Of a stretch of 64,000 nucleotides of DNA, positions 37,966 through 47,892 are shown one piece after another. How positions within the stretch are numbered: the first letter of the stretch is position 1; the number at the start of each line of letters is the position of its first letter. The notes under the pieces were generated by a model. It did no database searches. It saw nothing but the letters and a program-made list of their open reading frames with translations, and was not told the DNA's origin. This stretch comes from Asanoa ishikariensis (GTDB lineage: Bacteria; Actinomycetota; Actinomycetes; Mycobacteriales; Micromonosporaceae), in assembly GCF_900107455.1 (NCBI RefSeq), contig NZ_FNQB01000003.1, positions 1,674,001 through 1,738,000 on the forward strand. The letters run 5' to 3'. A program made the position numbers and the translations under genes.

Positions 37966-38295
37966 TCAGGTGTCGTCGCTCAGGAGGGTGTCCAGACCAC
38001 TGATCTTGAGTACCCGGGCGACGACGCCACGGGCTCCGGTGAGGCGCAGGGAGCCGCCGGCGGCGGAGCTCAGGTGGTGGCCGCGGATGAAGGCTGACAT
38101 TCCGGTCGAGTCACAGAAGGTCACCTCGTGAAGATCGATGACGAGTCGGGTGAGCCCGTCGCCGATCACCTCGTCGATGCGTTCGCTGAGGTGCGGGGCT
38201 GTGCTCAGGTCGAGCTCCCCGGCCAGGCGCAACACCACCACATCCGGGCGGTCGACCCGGCTGACCGTCAATGTGACGGAGGCGTCCTCAATCAT
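37966..38295 (-). CDS. STAS-domain anti-sigma factor antagonist
   Basis: The 109-residue protein is a single STAS domain: 'VLRLAGELDLSTAPHL' and 'VIDLHEVTFCDSTGMSAFI', where the Ser in DSTG is the residue phosphorylated by anti-sigma kinases in SpoIIAA/RsbV-type switches. AGG sits 5 bases before the ATG at 38295; a GTG at 38301 is also in frame. No kinase or sigma partner is adjacent. Its position between the DivIVA-like gene and the polyP glucokinase, same strand, may be fortuitous. Confidence 0.88.
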   Translation of the reverse strand: MIEDASVTLTVSRVDRPDVVVLRLAGELDLSTAPHLSERIDEVIGDGLTRLVIDLHEVTFCDSTGMSAFIRGHHLSSAAGGSLRLTGARGVVARVLKISGLDTLLSDDT

Positions 38296-38460
38296 TGCCA
38301 CCTAGCAAGGATATAGCCCATCCGAAGCCCTGGCGCCCCGGGTACGACCTCCGTTATCAGCAGGTTACGCGGTCGCCGTCCCCGCCGCACCGTCCGCCCG
38401 TACCGGTCACCGGTCTTGTCAATTCAGGACACGTCCCGTCCGCATTTCGGGTGGACCGAT

Positions 38461-38500
38461 TGGCGCCGGGGTGTCGGTCGAAACCCACACCCCGGCGCCA
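38461..38500. terminator. Stem-loop terminator after the polyphosphate glucokinase gene
   Basis: Perfect 14-base arms at 38461-38474 and 38487-38500 (TGGCGCCGGGGTGT and its complement) flank a 12-base loop, 10 bp beyond the stop codon of the gene at 38510. There is no U-tract, as usual for this GC content. Confidence 0.8.
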
Positions 38501-38509
38501 CCAGAACAG

Positions 38510-40126
<1,617 letters not shown>

Positions 40127-40178
40127 GAACTCACGTTACGTCCGAGGCGTTTGGCGCGCAGCGCAACGCGAAAAACCT

Positions 40179-42182
40179 TTAGGACAAAGGAGGCGGGGTC
40201 ACCTTCGGCTTGTCTTCCACAGTGGATTTGGGCGTACGCCCGCCCGCGTAACGCTTCTCCCCGGCGTTGGCGTGTCGGCTGCCGACCCACACGGCCGCCG
40301 GCGGCTGCCCACCGACACTCTTCGGGGACCGCCCAGCCTCGTCATCCGGCTCCGCAGCACCCAAAGGACCGAGCGTGGGTACGACGTCGTGGTCGCCAGA
40401 GCGCGAGTCGTCCAGCACCTCGCCGACGATCTCGCCCGCGTCGGCGCCCGTGTCCGTGCCGCCCAATGCCGCAGCGGAGCGGGTCGACACCCCCGCCACC
40501 AGGCCACCCGCGAACGCACCGCAACCGGCCGCCATCGCTCCCCCGATCACCCCACCGTGCGAGTGGCAGCCGCCGGGCCTGGACGAGGTCTTGACCGGGT
40601 CAGGTCCCGCCGACCCGCCCGCCCGGGCAAAGGCGGTGGCCCCGCCCAACGCGTACCCGACATCGGACTGCCCGGCCGAGGCCGAGGCGACCGGAAGGGA
40701 CGCGAAGTACGGACCCGGACCACCCACCGCGGGCGCACCCGGCAGCACGACCGGCGGCGACGCCGGCCCACCGAGCGAGGGCGGCTCGGCCGGCAGCGGC
40801 CGGCCCGCCGGCGACGGCTCCGCCACGACCCCGGCCGGCGGACCCACCGGCGAGGGTGCCGCGATCGGCATGGCGTACCCGGGCGCGGGTCCGGACGACG
40901 CGACCACCGGCCCGGGGTACACGCCCGGCCCGAGATCGTCGGCACCCGAGGGAACAGCCCCCGGCCCGGCGTCGAGCGAGGCGGCGCCGGCGAGCGCCGG
41001 AGAGCCGCCACCGGACCATGAGCGAGTCGGAGCAGGCCCGGTCGCCGCGCCGAGCCCGGCCGCCACACCGGCGGTCGCCGCGCTGCGCGCGGGCGAAGGC
41101 GACCAGCGCCCGGCCTCCTCGGACTCGGCCGTGGCGTCGTCGACCGCCGCCTCGGCGCGGACGGCGTCGCGAATGGCGAACTCCAGCGCCGCGAGCAGCA
41201 GCAGGTCGAGCACCAGGGCCGGGATGGCCGCGAACTGGTACGTGGCGAACTCGAACACCCGGGTCAGCAGCAGGTCGATCAGGACCGCGCGCTGCATCCA
41301 CCGGAAACCGGTCACCCGTCGCCCCTGCCGCAGCCGCACCAGGCCGTACACCACGCAGGCAGCCGCGATGATCGAGCTGGCACCGCCGATCGCGGTCGGG
41401 ACCGGGTCGTCGAACACGAGCACGGCGTTGGCGCCGGCCTCCCGCGCGAGGAACGTCGACAGGATCAGCAGCGCGATGGCGAGCGTCGACACGGCCTGGA
41501 TCAGCAGCAGCACGATGGTCGTGATCATCGCGGGCCGGGTGCGCAACACCTTGGCGATCCGGGCGGCCACGCGCGACCCCGCCTGGCTCACGTCGTACCT
41601 CTCGTCACGCCCACGCGGGATCTGCTGCACCAGGGCGGCCGCGGCCGTGGCGCCCGGCAGGTCGCCGGCCGCGTTGATCCGGCGCAGCGCCATCTGCCGC
41701 GAGTGGTCGGTCATACCGTTGGTCACGCCGGCCGCCGCGGAGGTCAGCGCGGCCGCGTACAGCTCACGTGGGCTCAGCGGCCGCCGCCCGTGCACGGCGT
41801 GGATCGTCAGCACCAGCAACACGATCACCACGTACATGATCGCGATGCTCGGAGTGAAGAAGTAGTCGTTGTTGCTGGTCAGGAACTTGCCGACCTCGTC
41901 GATGAAGAGCCCGAAGCCGACGCCGGCAATGAAGGCGCCGACGGGTCTGATCACCCTCCCGTTGAACGACAGGAGCCCCATCACGCCGACCGCCAGCGCC
42001 AGGCCGCCCCAGAGGACGTGCGCGATGTGCAGGCCGTTGCCACCGAGTTGGGGATAGCCCGTGATGAACAGGGCGAGGCGAATGGACAGCACCGTCGCCA
42101 CAGCGACGACGATGAACTCCATCAGCAAGGGCACGGCATTGGCGGCTCGTGGGAGCCCCCAGCGCACCAGGCGATCGCCCAC
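40179..42182 (-). CDS. Polytopic membrane protein with long disordered C-terminus
   Basis: The N-terminal 360 residues have about seven membrane helices ('FIVVAVATVLSIRLALFITG', 'IAHVLWGGLALAVGVMGLL', 'MYVVIVLLVLTIHAV', 'IVLLLIQAVSTLAIALLIL' and others). The last 300 residues are Ala/Gly/Pro/Ser-rich with 'GPAPGYAMPIAAPSPVGPP' character. I do not recognise the family. The start is uncertain: GTG 42182 gives 667 residues and avoids overlap, whereas a GTG at 42239 would overlap the CPBP gene by 29 bp. Neither has a strong ribosome site. It is probably co-transcribed with the CPBP gene. Confidence 0.6.
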   Translation of the reverse strand: MGDRLVRWGLPRAANAVPLLMEFIVVAVATVLSIRLALFITGYPQLGGNGLHIAHVLWGGLALAVGVMGLLSFNGRVIRPVGAFIAGVGFGLFIDEVGKFLTSNNDYFFTPSIAIMYVVIVLLVLTIHAVHGRRPLSPRELYAAALTSAAAGVTNGMTDHSRQMALRRINAAGDLPGATAAAALVQQIPRGRDERYDVSQAGSRVAARIAKVLRTRPAMITTIVLLLIQAVSTLAIALLILSTFLAREAGANAVLVFDDPVPTAIGGASSIIAAACVVYGLVRLRQGRRVTGFRWMQRAVLIDLLLTRVFEFATYQFAAIPALVLDLLLLAALEFAIRDAVRAEAAVDDATAESEEAGRWSPSPARSAATAGVAAGLGAATGPAPTRSWSGGGSPALAGAASLDAGPGAVPSGADDLGPGVYPGPVVASSGPAPGYAMPIAAPSPVGPPAGVVAEPSPAGRPLPAEPPSLGGPASPPVVLPGAPAVGGPGPYFASLPVASASAGQSDVGYALGGATAFARAGGSAGPDPVKTSSRPGGCHSHGGVIGGAMAAGCGAFAGGLVAGVSTRSAAALGGTDTGADAGEIVGEVLDDSRSGDHDVVPTLGPLGAAEPDDEAGRSPKSVGGQPPAAVWVGSRHANAGEKRYAGGRTPKSTVEDKPKVTPPPLS

Positions 42183-42210
42183 ACTTCTTCGTACCAAATG
42201 TGAATCTGAA

Positions 42211-42900
42211 TTAACCGGAAACGGTCCAGATCGCCGCACCGATCAGATAGCCCAGGGCGTTCGTGGCCCAGTGCAGCCCGACGGGCGCGAGCAGGCTCCC
42301 GGAACGCCGGCGCAACTCCGCCAGCACGACCCCGGCGAGCGCGGTGGCGAGCACGGCCGACACCGTCACGGCGCCGGCGGCCGACCCGTACACCGAACCG
42401 ACCATCTGGTTGTTTCTGCCGAGCCCCAGCGAGGGCAGCACGTGCCAGAGACCGAACAGAAGGGACGAAACCGCCGTCGCCCACATCGGTCCCCGCAGGC
42501 GCGCGACCAAACCCCAGACCACGCCGCGGAAGGCGACCTCCTCGAGCAGCACCGTGCCCACCGGCACGCTCACGAACGCGGCGAACAGCGCTCCACCGGG
42601 GCCGAGGCGGGTGCGCTGGTCGAGGAATGTCTCCCGCCCCGCCGGCAGGGCCAGCGCGACGAGGTAGGCGACCAGCACCAGCAGGGCAAGGACACCGGCC
42701 CAGCGCAGACCGCGCCGCCAGGTCGACCTTCCCAAACCAAGATCAAAAGCGGTCAGTCCGGCGGCCCGAGCCAGCCCGAGCAACACCAGGACTTCGACGA
42801 CCGAGATCCACGGGTACGCCCAGCGGAGCGCGACGTTGTTGAGGTAGTTCGCGACGACCAGCACCGCGACCACCGCCACCAACAACCACCGAACCCGCAC
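42211..42900 (-). CDS. CPBP-family intramembrane glutamic endopeptidase
   Basis: The 229-residue membrane protein has about seven helices and the three ABI/CPBP motifs: 'LLEEVAFRG' (EExxxR), 'FGLWH' (FxxxH) and 'HWATN' (HxxxN/B). These residues form the active site of Rce1-type proteases. Bacterial members act in bacteriocin immunity, peptide maturation or membrane-protein processing; the substrate here is unknown. The following membrane protein gene is 28 bp downstream. Confidence 0.88.
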   Translation of the reverse strand: MRVRWLLVAVVAVLVVANYLNNVALRWAYPWISVVEVLVLLGLARAAGLTAFDLGLGRSTWRRGLRWAGVLALLVLVAYLVALALPAGRETFLDQRTRLGPGGALFAAFVSVPVGTVLLEEVAFRGVVWGLVARLRGPMWATAVSSLLFGLWHVLPSLGLGRNNQMVGSVYGSAAGAVTVSAVLATALAGVVLAELRRRSGSLLAPVGLHWATNALGYLIGAAIWTVSG

Positions 42901-42967
42901 GCAGACCAGTGTCGGGGGGTTGGCACAGGTCGCGCGCGGGTTCGGCGTCCCAAGGGACGGGTACTAG

Positions 42968-43453
42968 CTACTTCCAGTCGTGGCCACCCGGGCCACCGCG
43001 GAAGCCATGCCCGCCGCCCCAGCCGGCAGCGCCGCCACCGGGGAACACGCCCTTCTCGGCGGCCGCGATGATCGCGTCGGCCTGAGCCTGGGTCAGCTTG
43101 CCGTCCTTGACCGCCTTCGCGAGCCTATCCTTCAGCTGGTCGGCGTGCTCCGACTTGGCGTCGGAGGCGAGGTCCTTCTGGACCTTGGTCAGGGCGTCCG
43201 ACACCTTCTTCTGATCGATGCCGAGCTCCTTGGCCAGGGCCGCGGCCAGCTTCTCCTGCCGGTCCGCGCGTGCCTGCTTCGCCTTGTCCTGCCAGTCCTT
43301 GCTCGAGTCCTTGTGAGCCGGGGCCGACGAAGACGTAGACGGCGCCGGTGACGGGCTGTCATTGGCCGCCGCGAAGGCCGGGACGCTGATCCCGACCGCC
43401 AGCAGACCGGCAGCACCGGCACCGACCAGCGCGATCTTCTTCGGTCGTCGCAT
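42968..43453 (-). CDS. Small secreted helical protein
   Basis: The 161-residue protein has a clear signal peptide ('IALVGAGAAGLLAVGISVPAFAA'), a Ser/Pro spacer, and about 90 residues of Lys/Ala/Asp-rich amphipathic helices including 'LAKELGIDQKKVSDALTKVQ' and 'DGKLTQAQADAIIAAAEKG'. It ends in a Gly/His/Trp-rich stretch that could bind metal. The helical motif recurs in many actinobacterial secreted proteins of unknown function. I cannot assign a role. Confidence 0.75.
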   Translation of the reverse strand: MRRPKKIALVGAGAAGLLAVGISVPAFAAANDSPSPAPSTSSSAPAHKDSSKDWQDKAKQARADRQEKLAAALAKELGIDQKKVSDALTKVQKDLASDAKSEHADQLKDRLAKAVKDGKLTQAQADAIIAAAEKGVFPGGGAAGWGGGHGFRGGPGGHDWK

Positions 43454-43570
43454 GAGTTTCTCTCCAAGCCGTTAGGGGACCTGGAGCACTCTGCGTCATC
43501 GCCCTGAGGAAAATATGAGGACCGCCTATGAACTTCCTGGCAAATCCGGACCAGCTACGTGCCGAACCAG

Positions 43571-45445
43571 CTACGTGCCGACCGTGATCTCGATCCGCCA
43601 GCGGTCGAGCGTGCCCGCGTCGTCCTGTGACGCATCGGTGACCCGGAGCAACCAAGGGCCCGCGACCGGCTGGCCGACCATCGGCGCCAGCGCCGACGGC
43701 GGCTCGCTGTCGAGCTCCAGGTGCAGGTTGCGCCCGGTGCGGATGCGGTCGTGCAGCACGGCCCGGCGACCGGTCGGCGAGAGCAGCACGATCCGCAGGT
43801 CGCCCGAGAACGGATGGGTGATGTCCGCCTCGAAGGTCATCGCGCGCACCGTGCCCGGCGAGTCGAAGGTGATCGTGTCGGCGACCCCGTTGGCATCGCC
43901 ATCGGGGATGGACACCCTCGGCTCGGACTTGCCCACGACCGTGGAGCCGGAGTCACCGACCTCGCCGACCAGGAACGAGATCACCTCGCCGGGAGCGCTC
44001 ACGTCCGAGATGGTCAGGCCCGACTCGCTTCCGTCCCAGCGCCGGGTCGCGGGCCGGGTGCCGTGCGAGACCGCGGTGCCCTCGACCCGGCCGAACAGGT
44101 CGCCGCCGTCACCCTGGTTGGCGTTGGCCTCCAGGTCGAGGTGGCCGTCGGCCTGGAGCACCGCGCACTGGTAGTGCTGTTCGCGGGTGCCCTGCTGGAA
44201 CTCGTTGGAGCCCCGAATGTCGCAGTGGTAGACGGCCAGCCCGCTGGACGGCAGATGCTGGTCGAAGCCGGCGCGCGACCGGTTCTCCACCAGGAAGTAC
44301 TCGTTGTCGAGGTCGGTCTTGTAGCGCAGCACGGTGTCGTAGTCACCCTGCTTGGCCTCGAACCGGCCGCCCGCGTTGAGGTCGACCTCGGTGCCCGTCC
44401 AGCCGACCAGGTGCCGCAGGTAGGAGCTGATCGGCGCCGGCGTCTTGCCCCGGTCGAGGTGGTTGCCGGCGCCCATCACGCAGTACATGCCGACGCCGGC
44501 GCTCTTGAAGTCGTCGCCCTCGCGCTCGGCGAGCCCGTAGTCGTAGAGGTCCGGGAAGCGACAGAGCATGTGCCCCGCCTCGTGGCAGAACGTGCCGATG
44601 CTCAGGTCCTCGGCCCGCCGCCCGGCGCTGGTGACGATGTAAAGCTCGGTGCGCACACCGTTGTATTCCTTGCGGTGCACGAAGTTGTGCGGCCACAGGT
44701 CGCCTTTGTATTCCGTCTGGCCCGCGTACATGATGCACAGCGAGTCGACGATGCCCTCGTCGCACGAGTCGAACCGGGACAGGTCGACCCCCGCGTCGAC
44801 GGCGAGCTGGATCGCCTCCGGGACCAGCAGCCCCTCGGTGTTGGCGTAGGCGAGCCGGGGGCGGCTCATCCGGAACGGGCCGACGACCACGTTGCCGAAG
44901 TCGAGCCGGCCGGTCGACATGGTCTGGAAGTAGCCGCGCACCGAGCCCGCGTTGCCGCCGCCCGTGTAGCCGGACCCGTTGAGCAGGCCGTCGACCTCCG
45001 ACGTGCCCACCGCGGCCGGGGTGTCCGGAAAGTCCACCAGAATGGTCAGACCGGTCACGGTGCCGGAACTGAGCCGCCGTCCGGGCAGCAACCCGCCGCT
45101 CGGGCCGAAGGTCAGGAACTTCTCCCGCCCGCCGGCCACCTCCCCCGGAGGCACCATGGCCTCGTGCCGAGCCTTTACCCGACCGTTACGAACGGCCGTC
45201 GCCTCGTGCAGGTGCCGCTGGACGCCGCTCGGTGGTGGTCCGGCGTCGACCCGCCGGCCGGTCGAGGCGAAGCTGCCCGCGTCGACGTCGGCGTAGCAGT
45301 AGGCGCCGGCCTGGTGGTCGTAGACGGCGGTGTAGCCCTCCGGGGTCTCGTACCGCGCGTACATCTCGTCACCCAGCACGACCAGCGCGACGTCGTCGCC
45401 CTCCCGCTGCTGGAACCGCAGGGTCTCACCGAAGATCGCACTCAC
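43571..45445 (-). CDS. M6-family metalloprotease with C-terminal P-domain
   Basis: The zinc-binding motif is 'HEAGH' at residues 288-292, followed by 'MLCRFPDLYDYG', as in immune-inhibitor-A-like M6 peptidases. An N-terminal 'YARYETPEGYTAVYD' region and 'GLTILVDFPD' are also M6 features. From about residue 507 to 624 lies a proprotein-convertase-type P-domain ('FEADITHPFSGDLRIVLLSPTG'). The expected secretion signal is not visible: the protein starts MSAIFGETLRF from a GTG, and I find no hydrophobic leader. It is divergent from the Ser/Thr kinase gene. Confidence 0.88.
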   Translation of the reverse strand: MSAIFGETLRFQQREGDDVALVVLGDEMYARYETPEGYTAVYDHQAGAYCYADVDAGSFASTGRRVDAGPPPSGVQRHLHEATAVRNGRVKARHEAMVPPGEVAGGREKFLTFGPSGGLLPGRRLSSGTVTGLTILVDFPDTPAAVGTSEVDGLLNGSGYTGGGNAGSVRGYFQTMSTGRLDFGNVVVGPFRMSRPRLAYANTEGLLVPEAIQLAVDAGVDLSRFDSCDEGIVDSLCIMYAGQTEYKGDLWPHNFVHRKEYNGVRTELYIVTSAGRRAEDLSIGTFCHEAGHMLCRFPDLYDYGLAEREGDDFKSAGVGMYCVMGAGNHLDRGKTPAPISSYLRHLVGWTGTEVDLNAGGRFEAKQGDYDTVLRYKTDLDNEYFLVENRSRAGFDQHLPSSGLAVYHCDIRGSNEFQQGTREQHYQCAVLQADGHLDLEANANQGDGGDLFGRVEGTAVSHGTRPATRRWDGSESGLTISDVSAPGEVISFLVGEVGDSGSTVVGKSEPRVSIPDGDANGVADTITFDSPGTVRAMTFEADITHPFSGDLRIVLLSPTGRRAVLHDRIRTGRNLHLELDSEPPSALAPMVGQPVAGPWLLRVTDASQDDAGTLDRWRIEITVGT

Positions 45446-45672
45446 CGGACACCGCCTTCGCCTGTGGACGGACCGACGCTAGTCGGGCGCGGACGTGACG
45501 GCAGTCACGGATCGGACATCGATCGTGACACCGCTCGGTCGGGCGACGCTGCCCGTTTGGACGGACCCCCGCGCCCCGCGTCCATCAGGCCCGGGCCGCT
45601 AAGGTTGCGCGGGGGGAGGGCACAGGCTTGCCCTAGCGGGGCGTAACACCTCGCAACACGGGGTACGGAGGC

Positions 45673-47118
45673 ATGATGCTCAATCCCGGAGATGCGCTTG
45701 GCGGGCGCTACCGGCTGGACGAGCCCATCGCCAGTGGTGGCATGGGGGAGGTCTGGCGCGCCCGCGACGAGGTGCTCGGCCGCACCGTCGCAGTCAAGGT
45801 CCTGCACCCCCGTGCTGTCGGCGACCCCGGCTTCAGCGCCCGCTTCCGCGGCGAGGCGCGCACCATGGCCACCCTCCGGCACCCTGGCGTGGTCGACGTC
45901 TACGACTTCGGCGAGGACACCGACCCCGACGGCAAGACCGTCGTCTACCTGGTCATGGGCTTCGTCGACGGCGAGTCCCTCGCCCAGCGGATCAAGACGG
46001 CCGAGCGGCTCAGCCCCGCCGAGACGATGGCCATCGTGGCCCAGACCGCGCACGCCCTGCAGGCCGCGCACGACGCCGGTGTCGTCCACCGTGACGTCAA
46101 GCCCGGCAACCTGATCGTCCGCCCCGACGGCCAGGTCGTGCTGGTCGACTTCGGTGTCGCGCGCTCAGCCGAGGCCGCCGAGCTGACCGGGGTCAACGAG
46201 CTCGTCGGCACCGCGCTCTACATGGCGCCGGAGCAGGTCGCCAAGCGGGCGATCACCCCGGCCACCGACATCTACGCGCTCGGCGCGGTCGCGTACCACT
46301 GCCTGTCCGGGCACCCGCCGTTCATGGGCGACAACGCGCTGACCATCGCCCTGTCTCACCTCGACGAGGAACCGCCGCCGCTGCCGGAAGAGGTGCCGCA
46401 GGCGGTGCGCACGGTGATCGCGACCGCGATGGCCAAGGACCCCGAGGACCGGTTCAAGAACGCCGCGGCCATGGCGCAGATCGCCGAGGCCGCGATGGGG
46501 ACGCGAGCCTCCGACACCGCGACCGCACTGACCCGCGCGGGCGCGACGGCGCTGCTGGCCGGCGGCCCGGCGACGACCCGCCCGAGGCCGGGGTACGCGC
46601 CCGGCGCGGCAGCGGTCGGCCGCGGGCCCGGCGACACGTTCGCCGGCAGCGACCCCCGGACGACCGGCAGCCGGACGGGCACCGCACCGGGCGGCTTCGC
46701 CGGCGCACCCGGCCCCGGCGGACCTCCGCGCAAGCGGCTCAGCGCGACCCAGCGGGCCAGCATCATCACGACGGCGCTGATCGGCGTGGCCGCAGTGGTC
46801 ATGGCGGTCGCGCTGGCCAACTTGGGCGACAACAAGAAGGACGGCGGCACGGCGCCGACGCAGCCGGCCGAGGTGTCCGTCGAACCGAGCATCGTCGACC
46901 CGACGGTGACCAGCAAGCCCACCGGGGTCTCGCCGACGAAGCCGCGCAACACCAACTCACCGCGCAACAACAACCCGCCGGCGACCACCAAGCCGCCCGC
47001 GACGGCCACCGCGCCGCCGGACGACGAGCCGACCGAGGACCCGCCGACGTCGCAGCCGCCGGTGGACCCGCCGGACCCGACCGTCGACCCGACCGGCCCG
47101 GTCGGCGGCGGCGCCTGA
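45673..47118 (+). CDS. Membrane Ser/Thr protein kinase (PknA/PknB type)
   Basis: Residues 10-275 are a complete Hanks-type kinase: glycine loop 'IASGGMGEVW', Lys42 in 'AVKVL', catalytic 'HRDVKPGN' (Asp141), 'DFG' at 159-161 and 'GTALYMAPEQ'. A Gly/Pro/Thr linker leads to one membrane helix (about 365-383), then an extracellular Thr/Pro/Asn-rich tail of about 95 residues with no PASTA domains. GGAGG lies just before the two adjacent ATGs (45673/45676). It is divergent from the M6 protease, and its substrates are unknown. Confidence 0.95.
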   Translation: MMLNPGDALGGRYRLDEPIASGGMGEVWRARDEVLGRTVAVKVLHPRAVGDPGFSARFRGEARTMATLRHPGVVDVYDFGEDTDPDGKTVVYLVMGFVDGESLAQRIKTAERLSPAETMAIVAQTAHALQAAHDAGVVHRDVKPGNLIVRPDGQVVLVDFGVARSAEAAELTGVNELVGTALYMAPEQVAKRAITPATDIYALGAVAYHCLSGHPPFMGDNALTIALSHLDEEPPPLPEEVPQAVRTVIATAMAKDPEDRFKNAAAMAQIAEAAMGTRASDTATALTRAGATALLAGGPATTRPRPGYAPGAAAVGRGPGDTFAGSDPRTTGSRTGTAPGGFAGAPGPGGPPRKRLSATQRASIITTALIGVAAVVMAVALANLGDNKKDGGTAPTQPAEVSVEPSIVDPTVTSKPTGVSPTKPRNTNSPRNNNPPATTKPPATATAPPDDEPTEDPPTSQPPVDPPDPTVDPTGPVGGGA

Positions 47119-47261
47119 GCAAGCCGCACACGGCATTCGCGATCTGCAAGTTGCGCCTGGTCAGGCACCCGATTGGGATCGTTTGATCGGCGTACGCGAT
47201 GGGCCGAGCGGACGCGATCGGGCGCCGGAGTGGCACCGGTGCGGCGTCCTACTGTGACGGG

Positions 47262-47288
47262 GGTCACCAGGTGAATAACCTGGTGACC
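47262..47288. promoter_or_regulatory. Perfect 11-bp inverted repeat, operator-like
   Basis: GGTCACCAGGT at 47262-47272 and ACCTGGTGACC at 47278-47288 are perfect complements with a 5-bp spacer, one base before the ATG at 47290. A -10-like TACTGT lies about 10 bases upstream. It is either an operator next to the start site or a leader hairpin masking the ribosome site. Confidence 0.65.
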
Positions 47289-47289
47289 A

Positions 47290-47655
47290 ATGGGAACCGA
47301 AAATGCTCAGGAGCCCGCGGTTGCCCGCGGGCTCCTTAATGGCCTTGTCCACTGCGGCACCTGTGGCGCCGACATGACCGCCGAGACGATCCGAGGTCTC
47401 CGGCGGTACATCTGCCGGTGCAGCCGGGCCGTGCCCGCCGACGAGCTCGACGTGCTGGTGCTGGGCCGGCTCTACGACCGGAGACGGTCGTCGGGCCGAG
47501 TCGACCCGGTGCGCCTGTGCGACGAGGCACACCTGGTCGACACCTATCTGCGCGGCGTCACGGTCGGCGCGGACTGGACGCGTCCGGCGATCCGCTGGGC
47601 CGAGCCGGTTACTACTTCGACGGCTGCGGAAGGTCGCAGTCGACCTTCGGGTTGA
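47290..47655 (+). CDS. Orphan serine-recombinase zinc-ribbon domain protein
   Basis: The 121-residue frame contains 'LLNGLVHCGTCGADMTAE' and 'LRRYICRCSRAVPADELD', the CxxC...C.C pattern of the zinc beta-ribbon found in large serine recombinases just after the catalytic half. No catalytic or RecA-like domain precedes it, and there is no phage context. It may be a remnant of an integrated element or a domesticated DNA-binding protein. A hairpin (arms 47310-47320 and 47325-47335, loop TTGC) lies inside its first codons. The 3' end overlaps the next convergent gene by 44 bp. Confidence 0.55.
   Translation: MGTENAQEPAVARGLLNGLVHCGTCGADMTAETIRGLRRYICRCSRAVPADELDVLVLGRLYDRRRSSGRVDPVRLCDEAHLVDTYLRGVTVGADWTRPAIRWAEPVTTSTAAEGRSRPSG
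47310..47335. terminator. 11-bp stem-loop inside the start of the zinc-ribbon gene
   Basis: GGAGCCCGCGG at 47310-47320 pairs with CCGCGGGCTCC at 47325-47335 around TTGC and is followed by TTAAT. It looks like a terminator for the kinase transcript or an attenuator for the zinc-ribbon gene. Confidence 0.6.
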
Positions 47656-47818
47656 CGCCGAAGTAGTTGAGCGGGCCGGCGATGATCGTCACGACCGTAT
47701 TGCCGGCCTCGGCGCAGTTCGTGTCGTCGTTACTGAAGTAGCCGCGCTGTCCAGCCGCGATCGCGCCGACGATCAGCCAGATCACGACTATCAACCCACC
47801 GATTCCCGTGGTGCGCAC
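47612..47818 (-). CDS. 68-residue single-span membrane protein
   Basis: GTG start with GGGAGGA just upstream. The protein has one helix ('GGLIVVIWLIVGAIAAGQRGYF') and a short extracytoplasmic domain with two cysteines ('TNCAEAG', 'KVDCDLPQ') that may pair. Small proteins of this pattern are conserved in actinomycetes without known function. Its end overlaps the convergent zinc-ribbon gene by 44 bp. Confidence 0.8.
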   Translation of the reverse strand: MRTTGIGGLIVVIWLIVGAIAAGQRGYFSNDDTNCAEAGNTVVTIIAGPLNYFGVNPKVDCDLPQPSK

Positions 47819-47839
47819 AGTTCCTCCCAGGTCCACTGA

Positions 47840-47856
47840 ACCCGCGAAGCGCGGGT
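47840..47856. terminator. Short hairpin after the glcDEF-aceB operon
   Basis: ACCCGCG at 47840-47846 pairs with CGCGGGT at 47850-47856 around AAG, 37 bp beyond the malate synthase stop. It is a plausible but short terminator. Confidence 0.55.
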
Positions 47857-47892
47857 GTGGCCTGATACCCGATCTGTGCCGTGCGGCAAACC

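Noticed and set aside
45494-45509. CGTGAC-GGCA-GTCACG palindrome between the protease and kinase genes
   Set aside because: Arms are only 6 bp and such GC-rich short palindromes are common; not strong enough to call an operator.
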